Origin: Cryphonectria parasitica EP155
Taxonomy: Eukaryota > Ascomycota > Sordariomycetes > Diaporthales > Cryphonectriaceae
Length of the DNA: 64,000 bases
Reading direction: 5' to 3'
NCBI RefSeq assembly: GCF_011745365.1
Contig: NW_024468909.1
Span: 3,100,001-3,164,000, forward strand
In this document: piece after piece, positions 43,482 to 59,995 of the stretch
Layout: each line of letters opens with the position of its first letter
How positions within the stretch are numbered: the first letter of the stretch is position 1
Position numbers and translations under genes: made by a program
Notes under the pieces: generated by a model
The model's database searches: none
What the model was told of the DNA's origin: nothing
What the model saw: the letters and a program-made list of their open reading frames with translations, nothing else

Positions 43482-45440
43482 CCTGTATGAGCTGAATGCT
43501 CCACATCAGTCTAACCCATCACAGTCACCAGCTTACCATCACATCCCGACCGAACCGGCCACGCTAAGCAGGAAGGCATTATGATGAGGCTACAAGTCCG
43601 CTCGATATGGTGACCACCTTGAAACTTGGTAGATAGTTTGGCGCGACGAGCTCTCGCCCTCGACATTTCCAAAGTTATCTCACTTCTCACTGCACCTGTA
43701 CCAATGACCTTCTGACACAAGAACACAACGCAAGACAAAGATGGTTGTGTTTCCAAGAAATTGAGGAGTGTGCGGCAGTCCGTATCCAAATTGTCCTTGC
43801 GATTTCTTCAAAGGGGGAAGGGGTGTTTGGCATTGAGGGCGTTTTTTCTTCTTTTCTGGATGGCGCTTCAGCTCTTGGTTCTCCATGCTGGCGATGCCGA
43901 CTTGACTTTTTTTCACCCTGTCGCGGCCGAAGCAGAAAGCACGACGTTTGGGCGTTACAAAAGCGGCATACATTTCACTTACCTCTAGCCATGACTATAT
44001 GGCGTGTAGATGTCAGAGGGAAACCTCATCTGTACATAGCAGTCAATACACAGTATTCCTCTGCTGTCGTCTTAGATCAATTGCTGAAGATTACGAAACT
44101 TTTGTGGGATGTGTCTCGAGCATGGGCCGATGAAGACGCCCATTTACGTGTGGCAATTATGGTCCGGTCCAATGCAGCCCAGCTTTGATACAAAAGGTGA
44201 ACACACGTCTGTTGCTGCCCTCGTCCTACTACCTGTGTATCTCCCCGACCGGGATTGAGACCAGTCTCAGCAGCGACGTGCTGGACTGCTGTCCATCCTT
44301 GCGAGACATGAGTATTGGAGAACGGCCAAGGTCCAAGCAGATTGTGAAAAGGAGCAGAGGCATGCCAGTCTTCTGAGAAAGAAGAAGCGCAGATCATGAT
44401 GATGGCTCATTCTGAGCTGCCGATAATATATTGAGGCTGAAAATGCGTATGCATTCCAGAACACCGGTAAATAGATAAAGAAACCCGAGTGCTTGATCTG
44501 TTGAGCCCTGGAACCCAGCATCCTGTTGGTGATGGCATGGCGGAGCAAAATAGAATCAAAGCATCCAACCGCCCCCCCCCCCTTTACCCTATCAACCTTG
44601 TCCCCTTCTACACCTAGTCTGCGGAGAGGGCGTACAAGCAAAACCATCCCTCTCTGCAAATGCCCTCCGGCAGCTGTCCACTGTATATTTCAAGACATGC
44701 CGCATACTACGTAGTGCTAAGTACATATGTACATATGTACATAGATAAATAACCGTACCCATGAGGAAATTAAGCCATTTGGCCCACTCACACTGATAGA
44801 AAGGTGAAAAAAGTCTGGGTGGGCGTGGGTAACTTCTAGGACCCGCCCCCCCCCCCCCGGTGCGCTTTGGCGGACACACTAGAACCGGCGAAGTGTGCCT
44901 TCCAATTGGGCTATAGTTGATTTGCAATGGCTTTGGTAATCGGCTGCTAGTGGGTGCGGAGGGGCCTGTCTTGCAGTAGCGAGGCGAACACTCAGCACTT
45001 TGTCATGGCCCCCCTCGGCGATAAATTTTATATAGTAGACATGGTGATGATGGGTGTCTCCTGTGGCTGATTTTTTTTGGGCCCCTTTCCGCTTTGTCTT
45101 CTCTCTTCCGATTATATAGACCATTCACTGCCTGTACAAAATCTTTATGAGATACCCAGACTTGGTTTTCGATTTTTTCCTTCTCTTTCAACAGATTAAC
45201 GTCTAATTTACGATTTCTCCTCCTGTGGGAGATCTCATGAGCCATCGTATCGTCAGCCTCGGCTTTGAGAGGGCAGTTTTCAAACCACTCGCCACGAACT
45301 CACTGAGAAGCCCAAGTCTTTTATCGCCGCCGAGAGCCGGGGTCAAGTCTACTAGCAGACAAGGAAGGCCATCTTACCACCCTCATCTCAGCCACCAATT
45401 TTTCTCCTCCCAGTGTCAACGACGCCGCGACGTAGCCAGC
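43482..45440. other. Intergenic region, 2 kb
   Basis: No supportable gene. It contains a C-run near 44573, a C13 run (44846-44858) and a short GTACATAT repeat near 44720-44740. The right end (about 45237-45440) is open in frame with the hemerythrin gene and may be coding in a longer isoform. Confidence 0.55.
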
Positions 45441-46127
45441 ATGGCGTCTGCTGCCGAGGATAGTCCCGCGACATCACCCACGTCTGGGGTGGTGAATGAG
45501 CCTGTCACTGAAGAAGAGAAGGCGCCGCCCGCACTGCCACCGCTGTCGGCGCATGAGTTCAAGCAGTACAACAGGCTAGCAGAGCACATGGATTATTTTG
45601 TAGGACATGAACCCCTTGTCCTCCTCCACCTCCTCTCCTTGTCGTATGTAGATTCCTGTCTATTAACATGATGTCAGCATGAGCACTTCCGCCGCTCCTG
45701 GACAACCCTCTACACCGCAGCCTCATCGGGCCGCAGGCCGGCGGGCATGGGCCTCAAGCAGTTCCTGGACGAGGGCCTGTCGCTCATCAGCCACCTCACG
45801 ACGCACCACAACATAGAAGAGACGTACGTCTTCCCCGTGCTGGCGCGCAAGATGCCCGAGTTCCAGGCGGGCGGGCGGGGCGGGCGCAAGGCGGCAGAGT
45901 TGCTGCAGCAGCATAAGGAGATTCACAAGGGGATGGACGGCATGGAGGACTACTTGCGCAGGTGCAGGAATGGGGAGACGGACCTGGAGATGAGCGTGCT
46001 GCGGACGCAGATGGATACTTGGGGAGAGGTGCTGTGGAAGCATCTGGACCAGGAAGTGAAGACGCTGGGGGCGGACAATGTGAGGCGGTATTTTACGCTG
46101 GACGAGGTCAAGAGGATACCTATGTGA
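45441..46127 (+). CDS. Hemerythrin/HHE-domain protein
   Basis: Helical-bundle protein expected to bind a di-iron centre, with oxygen, NO or iron sensing roles in relatives. Exons 45441-45599 and 45678-46127 give 202 aa from MASAAEDSP. Seen: HEFKQYNRLAEHMDYF-HEHFRRSW rebuilt across the intron (candidate ligand His and Glu), HLTTHHNIEETYVFPVL, QQHKEIHKGMDGM and WKHLDQEVKTLGADNV. The His/Glu positions of the four-helix bundle look intact. The frame stays open upstream to an ATG at 45237, which would add 68 residues that are Arg/Ser-rich and nearly free of acids, ending FFSSQCQRRRDVAS, like a mitochondrial presequence. Both forms are possible. Function is unknown beyond the domain. Confidence 0.85.
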
Positions 46128-46921
46128 AGGGGGTTTTTTTTCTTCTCCCTCTCTCGTTCATTCTGCTGTCTTCCTTTCCCTCCCTTTTTTCCTTCTTTTT
46201 CCCTCTCTCTCATATCTCTCTTGTCACCGCATGATCTCTAGCCGACTTGAAATTGTAGACTTAATTAGTGTAGACCAGGAAATCCGTTCTTGAATCCCAT
46301 GGCCTGTCAGCTTTACTCAAGGTCTTACGTGAGGTTGTCCGAAATCATTGGTACGAGTTCTGACAGTCAGACTTCCAGCCCATATCAGACCCGAACCCAC
46401 GGACTAACAGCTCTTTTATGATTCTGAGGATGAGCTGCGTTGTGGCTTGCCAGTTGGCTATTTAGACTGAGAGAAGGAATGAGGATGATGAAATGCAATT
46501 GTCGAGACAATTCTCTGGGTTTGGCAGAACCCTGAAGACACACGAGGCCAGTACGGGCGATCTGGGGGTGGAGCTGAGGGCCACCCTAGGGCTTTTAGCA
46601 CTGCGTACTGTAGTGGGGGGCCCGGGGGGGGGGGGGTGTTATCTTATCACCACCCACTGCACCTCTCCTCAGTGCTGACCCCGCGGTCAACAACAGCAGC
46701 CTGAGCTCCGAGCTACTACCCTATCAGCTATCACCAGCAGTGAAATCACCAAAACCGTGCCGCACAACGCCTCCTCTTATCCAGCAGGACTTCCGCAGGT
46801 ACTACCAAACAGAACAAGAAAAGCTTTGCAGTCCCATTTCCTAAACTTTCCTGGCCCACAAGATTCGACCCTCGATCCTCTCTTGCCAGTTCTACATCCC
46901 AAGCAAGGGAAGTCAGTCGTC
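46128..46921. other. Intergenic region before csnE
   Basis: About 0.8 kb. It has a pyrimidine-rich tract right after the hemerythrin stop, a G13 run (46624-46636), and an open frame from 46757 that joins csnE but lacks recognisable family sequence. No separate gene. Confidence 0.6.
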
Positions 46922-47950
46922 ATGGAGGCCTCGGCTCTGAAGGGCTGGGAGCTGGAGAACAACGTCAAGCTCGTTGACCCGAACCGCGACTCCCTCTACA
47001 ACTTCAACAGTAATAGCCAAAAGATCCTGCGTGCGGCCAAGCCGTGGAGGAGCGACCCCAACCATTTCAAGACTGTGCGCATCTCGGCCGTTGCACTCAT
47101 CAAGATGGTTATGCACGCCCGGTCCGGCGGCAACATCGAGGTCATGGGCCTGATGCAGGGCTTCGTCGAGGACGGCGCCCTAGTGGTGACCGACGCCTTC
47201 CGCCTGCCCGTCGAGGGCACCGAGACCCGCGTGAACGCGCAGGAGGAGGCCAACGAGTACATGGTCAACTTCCCCGACCTGGCCCGCGACCAGGGCGCCC
47301 GCATGGAGAACATCTTGGGCTGGTACCATAGCCACCCGGGCTACGGCTGCTGGCTGTCGGGCATCGACGTCGCCACCCAGCACAACTGGCAGACCTTTGA
47401 GGACCCCTTCGTCGCCGTCGTCATCGACCCCCACCGCACCATCAGCGCCGGCAAAGTCGAGATCGGCGCCTTCAGGACCTACCCCGAGAACTACAAGCCC
47501 ACCGGCGTCGCCGGCTCTGACGGCTACCAGACCGTGCCCATGGCCAAGGCAGAGGACTTTGGCGCCCACGCCGACCGCTACTACAGTCTCGAGGTCGAGA
47601 CCTTCAAGAGCACCCTCGAGTCGCAGCTGCTGGACCTGCTGTGGAACAAATACTGGGTCCAGACCCTCTCTGCGAACCCCCTGGTTACCAACCGCGACTA
47701 CGGCACCAGGCAGCTCTTAGACCTGGGGTCCAAGGTCAGGGAGCTCACCAAAGACCTGCAGCGCAAGACACGCGCCCACCCGCAGATAGACAGCCTCTTC
47801 TCGGGCGGTAGCACGAGCTTGTCGGCCGTCAACCAGAACCTCGATAAGCTGGCAAGGGACAGCAAGCAGATCGCCGCCAAGGAAGAGACTGGCCTGATGG
47901 CTGTGCAGGTCAAGGCCAAAATTTTCAATGGCTTGGGAGGTGACTTCTGA
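46922..47950 (+). CDS. csnE: COP9 signalosome subunit 5 (CsnE/Jab1/Rri1)
   Basis: Catalytic metalloprotease subunit of the COP9 signalosome. It removes Nedd8 from cullins and so controls SCF ubiquitin ligases, development and secondary metabolism in fungi. Intronless, 342 aa. Start at [13 protein letters not shown], because earlier in-frame sequence is not family-like. Seen: the MPN+/JAMM site with Glu at about 73 ([12 protein letters not shown]), His-Ser-His at 136-138 and Asp at 149 in [17 protein letters not shown], followed by [28 protein letters not shown] and the helical tail region around [14 protein letters not shown]. All zinc ligands are present. Strong GC3 bias marks it as well expressed or long resident. 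Confidence 0.96.
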   Translation: MEASALKGWELENNVKLVDPNRDSLYNFNSNSQKILRAAKPWRSDPNHFKTVRISAVALIKMVMHARSGGNIEVMGLMQGFVEDGALVVTDAFRLPVEGTETRVNAQEEANEYMVNFPDLARDQGARMENILGWYHSHPGYGCWLSGIDVATQHNWQTFEDPFVAVVIDPHRTISAGKVEIGAFRTYPENYKPTGVAGSDGYQTVPMAKAEDFGAHADRYYSLEVETFKSTLESQLLDLLWNKYWVQTLSANPLVTNRDYGTRQLLDLGSKVRELTKDLQRKTRAHPQIDSLFSGGSTSLSAVNQNLDKLARDSKQIAAKEETGLMAVQVKAKIFNGLGGDF

Positions 47951-48343
47951 GATCAGCCCGAAAAAGAAAAGCCTCCCGGGCGAGGGGCAGAGTGAAGTGC
48001 ATTTCTGTGTTTAGGATGTTGTTAGGAGTTGGGAGACAAAAACGATGCTACGATACCATCCTTCTTGCCTTGAGAGCACATTTCGATGGACAGGTTTCAT
48101 CAGGGAGCACCGCATCAGGCGCAGGATCAGCTGCTAGAGGCTGGAGGCACTGCATAGACGGCGTTAAGATGGAACGATTGAACAAGGTTTTTCTTTTTTA
48201 GTAATGTGACATCTTCTCCTGTGGGAGAAGTTTGAGAAAATGACCATGGCTACCTATAATCGTTACATGCCAGGCGATGCAGTTGCGTAACAGTACCAGG
48301 ACCAGGACACACCCGTCAACTGGCTCTTGGCCGAGGCGAGGGA
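47951..48343. other. Convergent 3' intergenic region
   Basis: About 390 bp between the csnE and GluRS stops. Nothing recognised. Confidence 0.6.
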
Positions 48344-53316
<4,973 letters not shown>

Positions 53317-54803
53317 ATGGATAGCGACGGGCCAACGGGCGCGGGAGATACTAATCTCTACGGTGAGGCTATCCAGGACGGGGCTGATCCTCAAGTGCAT
53401 TCACTGACGCCGAGGTAGAGCTGCTCGGTGTGGACAAGACTGCAACTCCAGATGAGATCAAGAAGGCCTACAGAAAGGTGCGCAGATATTTCTCTCCCCC
53501 AACTAATCCTGTCCGCCGAGAGGGAAAAGTACGCTCACAACCTGTCTTCCCAGGCCGCCTTGCAACATCACCCAGACAAGGTCCCAGAAGACCGCCGTGA
53601 AGAATCCGAAGCCAAGTTCAAGGCTGTCACCCAAGCCTACGAGATCCTCCGCGATGAAGAGAAGCGTGAAGCGTACGACCAATACGGCATGGCAGCCTTC
53701 GACCCCTCCCGCGGCGGAGGGCCTGGAGGTGCCGGCGTCGACCTGAACGACATCCTTGCGCAGATGTTCGGCATGGATGTGGGCGGTGGCGGGCCCGGCG
53801 AGCCCAGACGACCGCGCCGCGGCCCCAATGAGGAGCAGCAGTACAAAGTGACGCTGGAAGAGCTGTACAAGGGCAAGACGGTCAAGTTCTCGGCCAACAA
53901 GAAGGTCATATGCTCCACATGCAAGGGCACCGGCGCCAAGGAGAAGGTGAAGCCACAGACCTGCGACCGCTGCAAGGGTAATGGGTACCAGGATGCTTAT
54001 CAGCAGATCGGTCCCGGTATGGTCCGCCGCGGACACGTGCAGTGCGATCACTGTCAGGGGACCGGCATGTACTACAAGGAGAAGGACCGGTGCAAGAAGT
54101 GCAAGGGCAAGCACGTCAATGACGAGATCAAGCCCATCGAGATCTATATCCCGCGTGGTGCCATGCAGGGCGAGAAGATCGTCTTGGAAGGCGAGGCGGA
54201 CCAGTTTCCTGACCAGACACCAGGCGACATCATCTTCACGCTGGTGGAAGAGCCTCACGATGTGTTCTCACGCGTTGGAGCCGATCTGTCGGCAGAGCTG
54301 GACGTTACCCTGGCCGAGTCGCTGTCTGGCTTCTCAAGAGTCGTTCTGAAGCACCTCGACGGACGTGGTATCCATATCGAGTACCCTCGTGGCAAGATCC
54401 TGCGGCCGGGCGATGTGATTAAGGTAGAGGGTGAGGGCATGCCGCTGAAGAGGGGCGACGCCAAGGGTGATCTCTACCTCGTTGCAAAGATTGAGTTCCC
54501 TGAGAACGGCTGGCTCAGCGACGATGCGTCGTATGAGGCTCTGCAGAAGCTGCTGCCACAACCTGCGCCTGCCATCGAGGCGGAGGAGATCGATGAGGTG
54601 GAATACGAGGAAGACGCCGATCTCGAGGAGGCAAGTACAACCTCCGTCGCATGATTTAACATGTCTGTTATCTCTCAAGGATACGATGCTAACTGAAGTG
54701 TTCACAGATGGGCGCTCACTCAGGAGATCCAAGGTTCGGAGGAGGCGACTGGGTAGATATGAACGACGCCGAAGCGGGCGCCACTCAGTGTGCCACGCAG
54801 TAA
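53317..54803 (+). CDS. ydj1: Type I DnaJ/Hsp40 co-chaperone, Ydj1-like, with CaaX box
   Basis: Co-chaperone that stimulates Hsp70 ATPase and hands over clients; farnesylated relatives sit on ER and mitochondrial surfaces. Exons 53317-53362, 53419-53477, 53554-54630, 54708-54803 (425 aa). Seen: a J domain beginning [23 protein letters not shown] across intron 1, HPD at about 41-43, a Gly-rich linker, four zinc-finger repeats ([31 protein letters not shown]), substrate-binding domains ([26 protein letters not shown]), an acidic tail, and the final residues CATQ, a prenylation CaaX box. The third intron (54631-54707) uses a GC donor (GCAAGT) with a CTAAC branch point and ACAG acceptor. Phase 0 joining is required to reach the CaaX. 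Reading through this intron ends after EEASTTSVA with no CaaX. Confidence 0.94.
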
Positions 54804-55623
54804 ATGCGTTCCACGACGCAAAAGCACTTCTCACGATTATGAAGACTACAGCATGAGCAGGCATCCTTGCGTCGAGTCCATAGGATAGTTTGTTTTGATT
54901 GCATCTTATTAGGATCACCAGCATTCGATCTGATAGACATGAAGAAATGGGCAGCATCAAAGCTCTTAACGACACTCGGGTTTCTCCACAGTTAAACTAT
55001 GTTAATCGTGCGGTGAAACTGTCGATGTCGTATCTGTATGTCTGAACTTAATTGTTTACACGCCGCCTTGTGCGGTTGCGTATGGGTACTTTGAGGAAGA
55101 TTGCTCCTTCGTCTTATCTAAGACGATGCGCCCGCCCCCTCCCCAAGGGCGGCTGCGACGATGACGAGTACTCCGTAGCAAGCAGGACGCGATACCAATA
55201 ACAACGTACACTCAAAAAGGTACTTGGAAGTTGCTATTTCTCTCGAGGACACACACTCGTCTTTTTCAGGTGGAAATTGATGTTGAAATTTCATGTCCTG
55301 AATAATTCTAAGAAGACAATTAAATCGTCATCGCCGCTGTCCGCCGACAAGCTAGGAGGCTGTCTCTTCCTGTTCACGTGACTTTGTGGCGGTGCTGTGG
55401 CTAGTGCAATTTTTCGATCTCGCACTGGCATTTCGCTGCGTCTCCGCGAAAACTTCCCAACCTGCCCCAGCCGGATCTCAATCGAAGACGTCCCTTCTTT
55501 TTTTCACTAACCGCCATCCCCAGCAACCGCATCAAAACCAGTCAAGGTACGTCGAAATATTGCTCCTGCGCTTGCTATCTCCTTATTGAGAACTTTCTTT
55601 TGTGATACTGACAATTACCCAAG
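54804..55623. other. Intergenic region, eL32 promoter
   Basis: About 0.8 kb between the J-protein stop and the eL32 start. It has a CACGTG word near 55375 and a pyrimidine tract (CTTCTTTTTTTC) shortly before eL32. No gene supported. Confidence 0.55.
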
Positions 55624-56452
55624 ATGGTTGCCGCAAAGAAGCACGTTCCCATCGTCAAGAAGCGTACGTACCAATCGATCGAAAAAGTTCCTCCCACTTC
55701 ACGAACCTCCACACGCCGACATTGATGACGACAATGAACACGATCAATCTCGAGTCAATCCAGAATCTCCGTCGCTGTTGTTGTCATGGTCGTCATGCCG
55801 CTGATCATACTCGACGATTAATTCACGTATGCATGGATAGTGGGGCAAAGATGTTAACGAACATGTGTGTTTGTAGGCACCAAGCTCTTCAACCGCCACC
55901 AGAGTGACCGGTTCAAGTGCCTTGACCGATCATGGCGCAAGCCCAAGGGTATTGACAACCGTGTCCGCCGTCGGTTCAGAGGCAACATTGCCATGCCCTC
56001 GGTACGTCTCCCCCGAAGAAAGATGCTGGAGAACACGATGCGAGGGTTTCACGAGCCAAGCTTCACGAAAAACCCCCATGAGGTGCCAGCATAGGAGACT
56101 GACAAGTCGTGATTTTCAACGTATACAGATCGGCTATGGCTCCAACAAGAAGACCCGTCACATGATGCCCTCCGGCCACAAGGCCTTCCTCGTCAGCAAC
56201 ACCAAGGACGTTGAGCTGCTGCTGATGCACAACCGCACCTACGCCGCTGAGTACGTTCTGTTTGATTCATTACCGATTCGAGTCCGGGAAGGACAGACCT
56301 CGTGGAGGAGGAAGCAAAGAAGGGGATGCTGACCAGTTGATAGGATCGCCCACAACGTCTCATCCAGAAAGCGCGTCGACATCATCGCCCGCGCGAAGGA
56401 GCTGGGCGTCAAGGTCACCAACTCCAAGGCCAAGGTCACCACCGAGGTGTAA
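55624..56452 (+). CDS. RPL32: Cytosolic 60S ribosomal protein eL32
   Basis: Structural component of the large cytosolic ribosomal subunit. Exons 55624-55663, 55877-56001, 56129-56250, 56344-56452 (131 aa, the usual length). Seen: [26 protein letters not shown] across intron 1, [38 protein letters not shown] and the C-terminal [19 protein letters not shown]. Intron 1 is 213 bp and contains a TGATGA and a CTGA about 80 bp apart, but without a terminal stem, so a hosted snoRNA is not called. Confidence 0.96.
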
Positions 56453-57846
56453 GCGGTTTACGGCGGTTGTTCTCGTTTTTCTCCTCGGCGAATGCATGGG
56501 ATACGGTCTTGCTTTTGGTGTCTTGCGGGAAAAAGGACAGGCACGCACAGCTACTCCAATCACCTTTGGGAAGGGTAGATGAATGGAATGAATTGATAGG
56601 AGAGTATTCCGTTCCGCGAAAAGGCGGTTGTGCGGCCTCGAGTCGATTCGGTCTTGCGGTGGTGGCTATGTTGGCATTGTGCGGGTTAGCATCAGCCGAA
56701 AAAAATCAAAATTCTTCGCACGATATCAATCCGACGCTATCGATGTTCCAAAGCTTCCCTTCTGAACGACGGTTGGCTTCTTGTGTCGAAAATGTGCCAG
56801 GTTCCTGGCCATAGGGTACTGAACCCTTTCCAAAACCAATGGCCAAGAAGTGAGCAAGGAATGAGCCTTTCTCGGCGTTTCCGACAATTCATGGGCACCT
56901 ATCCTAAAAGCCAACGACTACAGAACTATTCCCTGAGCCTAGTAGGAACCCCTTCAACGGGCATTCGATGTTCAAGTCAGATTCGGCTCACATGAGAATT
57001 AGGCAGTCTTCTCGAGCACCACTTTAAGATGTCTGCATAGGTGATGGAACAAGCAATATTCCGAAGCAAGTTTTTTTTTTTTTTTCTTTCCTTTTTTTTT
57101 CTTCTTTTTCGTAATATGCATGGTTCTGTATCGTGGGCAGAGTCCAATATTCCATACTGGCTCCCGAATGCATGCACTATGACTGTAGACTGTCCAGGCA
57201 TCCGCGGTGCCATATCGTGGTTCTCTTTACATGCGCCGCAATGCAGGTCTCCCAAAGTTTTAACGTCTTCAAGGGCCAAATATCTAAATGGCCATGAAAT
57301 TCCAGAAGGAATTCCTTTTAGATCTCCTGACAACTGTGAGAGGTAGGTCGTGAATGATGAGCCCCTTCAGATGCATCACGCAACTACTTGTTAGCCGAGC
57401 AGAAAAAATGTCGTCAAATTTTGCGACAAAGAGCAGAACCGGCCTGCCCAATCGAGATAGTCCAAGAAATCCGTCCTCCTACAGTAAGTTTTTGGGGGGG
57501 GCGCAAATGTCATGTCACTCCCGTTGCTAGCCGCCTCACTGCGGTTGACGGTGGCGTGTGCTGTCAAGCCATATTTCTTCCTCTTTTTACCGCCTCAGAA
57601 TCTTTCCTTTCTCGTTATGTAAAAGGCGTATTTTACTGACTGACAGCCCGTTCATCGTGTTCTTGGCCTCTCACCACCCCTCTTTTCGTCCTTTTTCCTT
57701 CCTTGTTACCTCCCCAGGGAACTGACAGGCTGCCACGAGTGAAAGAGTGAAGAAGGCATCACATTTATTTGCTCCCTCGACTCCGACACCAACGCAGTAA
57801 TCGACCTTGAACATCCCTCGACCTCGATCGTGCTTTGTCCGCCAAG
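56453..57846. other. Intergenic region, CBS promoter
   Basis: 1.4 kb with a long T-rich tract (about 57071-57110). No supportable gene. Confidence 0.6.
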
Positions 57847-59597
57847 ATGGCAACAACGAATGGAACCTCTACCAATGGAGTGCACGCCGCCGGGGAGATC
57901 GGCGCTGTCGATGCGACCAAGCTGATCGGCCACACGCCGCTCGTCCGGCTGAACAAGATTCCTCAGTCGCTGGGGATCAAGGCCAAGGTCTACGCAAAGG
58001 TGGAGTTGTTCAACGCCGGCGGTAGTGTCAAGGATCGGATAGCCCTCAGGATGATTGAGGAGGCAGAGAAGAGCGGCAGGATAAAGCCAGGCGATACGCT
58101 GATCGAGCCGACCAGTGGCAATACGTAAGTCGACTCTGCTCCCTTCTTCTTTATATATATCGCTTTTTGTTTTTTTCTTTTGTTACCCTCTCCCAGAGAA
58201 GGCAGGAGATTTGAAATACTATACCAAGACGAGGTGCTGATCACTTTCACACACATGGCAGCGGAATTGGTCTGGCGCTCGTAGGCGCGATCAAAGGCTA
58301 CAAGACCATCATCACGCTTCCCGAGAAGATGTCGGCCGAGAAGGTCTCGGTGCTGCGTGCCCTCGGCGCCACCATCATCCGCACGCCGACCCAGGCCGCC
58401 TGGGACAGTCCCGAGTCGCACATTGGCGTGGCCCGCCGGCTGCAAAAGGAGATTCCCCGGGCCCACATCCTCGACCAGTACACCAACGTCGACAACCCGC
58501 GGGCGCACGAGTTTGGCACCGCCGAGGAGATCTGGGAGCAGACCAACGGCACCGTGACGGCCATCGTGGCCGGTGCAGGGACTGGCGGCACGGTCAGCGG
58601 CATCGCCAAGGGCATCAGGAAGCACAACCCAGACGTCAAGATCATCGCTGCAGACCCGTTTGGCAGTATTCTTGCCCTGCCCGAGAGCCTGAACCAGGGC
58701 GAGCTGGCCAACATCCCCTACAAGGTGGAGGGCATCGGGTACGACTTCATCCCGGACGTGCTGGACCGTCAGACTGTGGATAAGTGGTACAAGACGGACG
58801 ACCGCGAGTCGTTCATGTTTGCGCGCAGGCTGATCGCCGAGGAGGGTCTGCTGGTCGGCGGATCCTCGGGCTCCGCCATGTCCGCCATGGTGCGCGCGGT
58901 CAAGGACCTGGACCTGGGCGAGGACGACACCGTCGTGGTCGTCCTCCCGGACAGCATCAGGAGCTACCTCTCCAAGTTTGCCGATGACGACTGGCTCGCC
59001 GCCAACGACCTGCTGCCGTCCGTCAACGGTGCCGAGGTCGAGGCCGCAGCGCAGAAGAAGCGGCGCGCCAGCGACCCGTACGGCGGCGAGACAGTCCGCT
59101 CCCTCCGCCTCAAGCCCGTCACCAGCGTGCTCAGCACCCAGCTGTGCGCCGAGGCCATCGAGACCATGCGCGACAAGGGCTTCGACCAGCTCCCCGTGCT
59201 GTCGCCCACCGGCGGCCGGCTCGTCGGGCTCGTGACCCTGGGCAACCTCCTGTCGTACATCTCGCGCGGCCGGGCCAGCGCTGCCAGCCCTGTCACCGAC
59301 GTCATGTTTGACTTTAGCAAGATCGACGAGGTCGTGACGGACCCGCGGGATATCCTTACTGCCGAGGAGACCTCGAGCAAGAGCAAGAAGAAGAGGCACT
59401 TTGTCGAGATCACCCTGGACACGCCGCTGACTGTGCTGAGCAAGTTTCTCGAGTACAACAGCGCCGCGGTCGTGACTGACAAGAGGGATGATGGCGAGGG
59501 CAAGAAGCCCGTGGCCATCGTGACCAAGGTGGACCTGTTGACCCATATGATGGCGGGGAGCAAGCGGTCTTCTTCGGGAACGGGGACTCCCAACTGA
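57847..59597 (+). CDS. CYS4: Cystathionine beta-synthase
   Basis: PLP enzyme joining homocysteine and serine to cystathionine, the entry to transsulfuration; it can also make H2S. Exons 57847-58124 and 58262-59597 (537 aa). Seen: a PLP-fold core with [20 protein letters not shown] (Schiff-base Lys at about 62), EPTSGNT-GIGLA rebuilt across the intron, [15 protein letters not shown] (phosphate loop) and [11 protein letters not shown]. The C-terminal half has two CBS (Bateman) motifs, around [19 protein letters not shown] and [22 protein letters not shown], separated by a charged linker. No N-terminal heme-binding segment is visible, as expected for fungal CBS. Cytosolic by inference. Confidence 0.96.
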
Positions 59598-59995
59598 GGA
59601 GAAAGAGGCGCCTTATGGCTTGAGTATCTTATGCATTGAGTGGCGTTTGGGAAGGGAGGAGAGGGTTTTCCAATGATTTGCTTTTTCTTGAGGGTTTCCA
59701 GATTGATATAGTAGAAGCATAGACTCAACGTCTATGGGCTTTGGGGCTCAGGACCAAATAGATTCAACCATGTAGGGAATTATCAATGGGGCGGACATGT
59801 CTTTTTCTCCTTGTTTTCTCTGTTCCCCTCCCCCCTGACAATGTCCACACGATATTGCCAACTCATGCCAGTTACCAACACTTGTGCAAAGAGAAAGTCG
59901 AAGTGAGACGTTTGACTGAATTTATCATTACTAGGTATGGACGCTTGGTAGGCCAGCAGCCCCCATGGCTGTCATTGGTCTGAGAGACCCAAATT
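59598..59995. other. Convergent 3' intergenic region
   Basis: About 400 bp between the CBS and SRP-receptor stops. Nothing recognised. Confidence 0.6.

Noticed and set aside
46757..46921. N-terminal extension of CsnE by 55 residues
   Set aside because: The extension has no similarity to CSN5, while [13 protein letters not shown] matches the family start.
55723..55804. Possible box C/D snoRNA in eL32 intron 1 (TGATGA ... CTGA)
   Set aside because: No terminal stem pairs the flanks, no D' box or guide could be recognised; motifs this short occur by chance.
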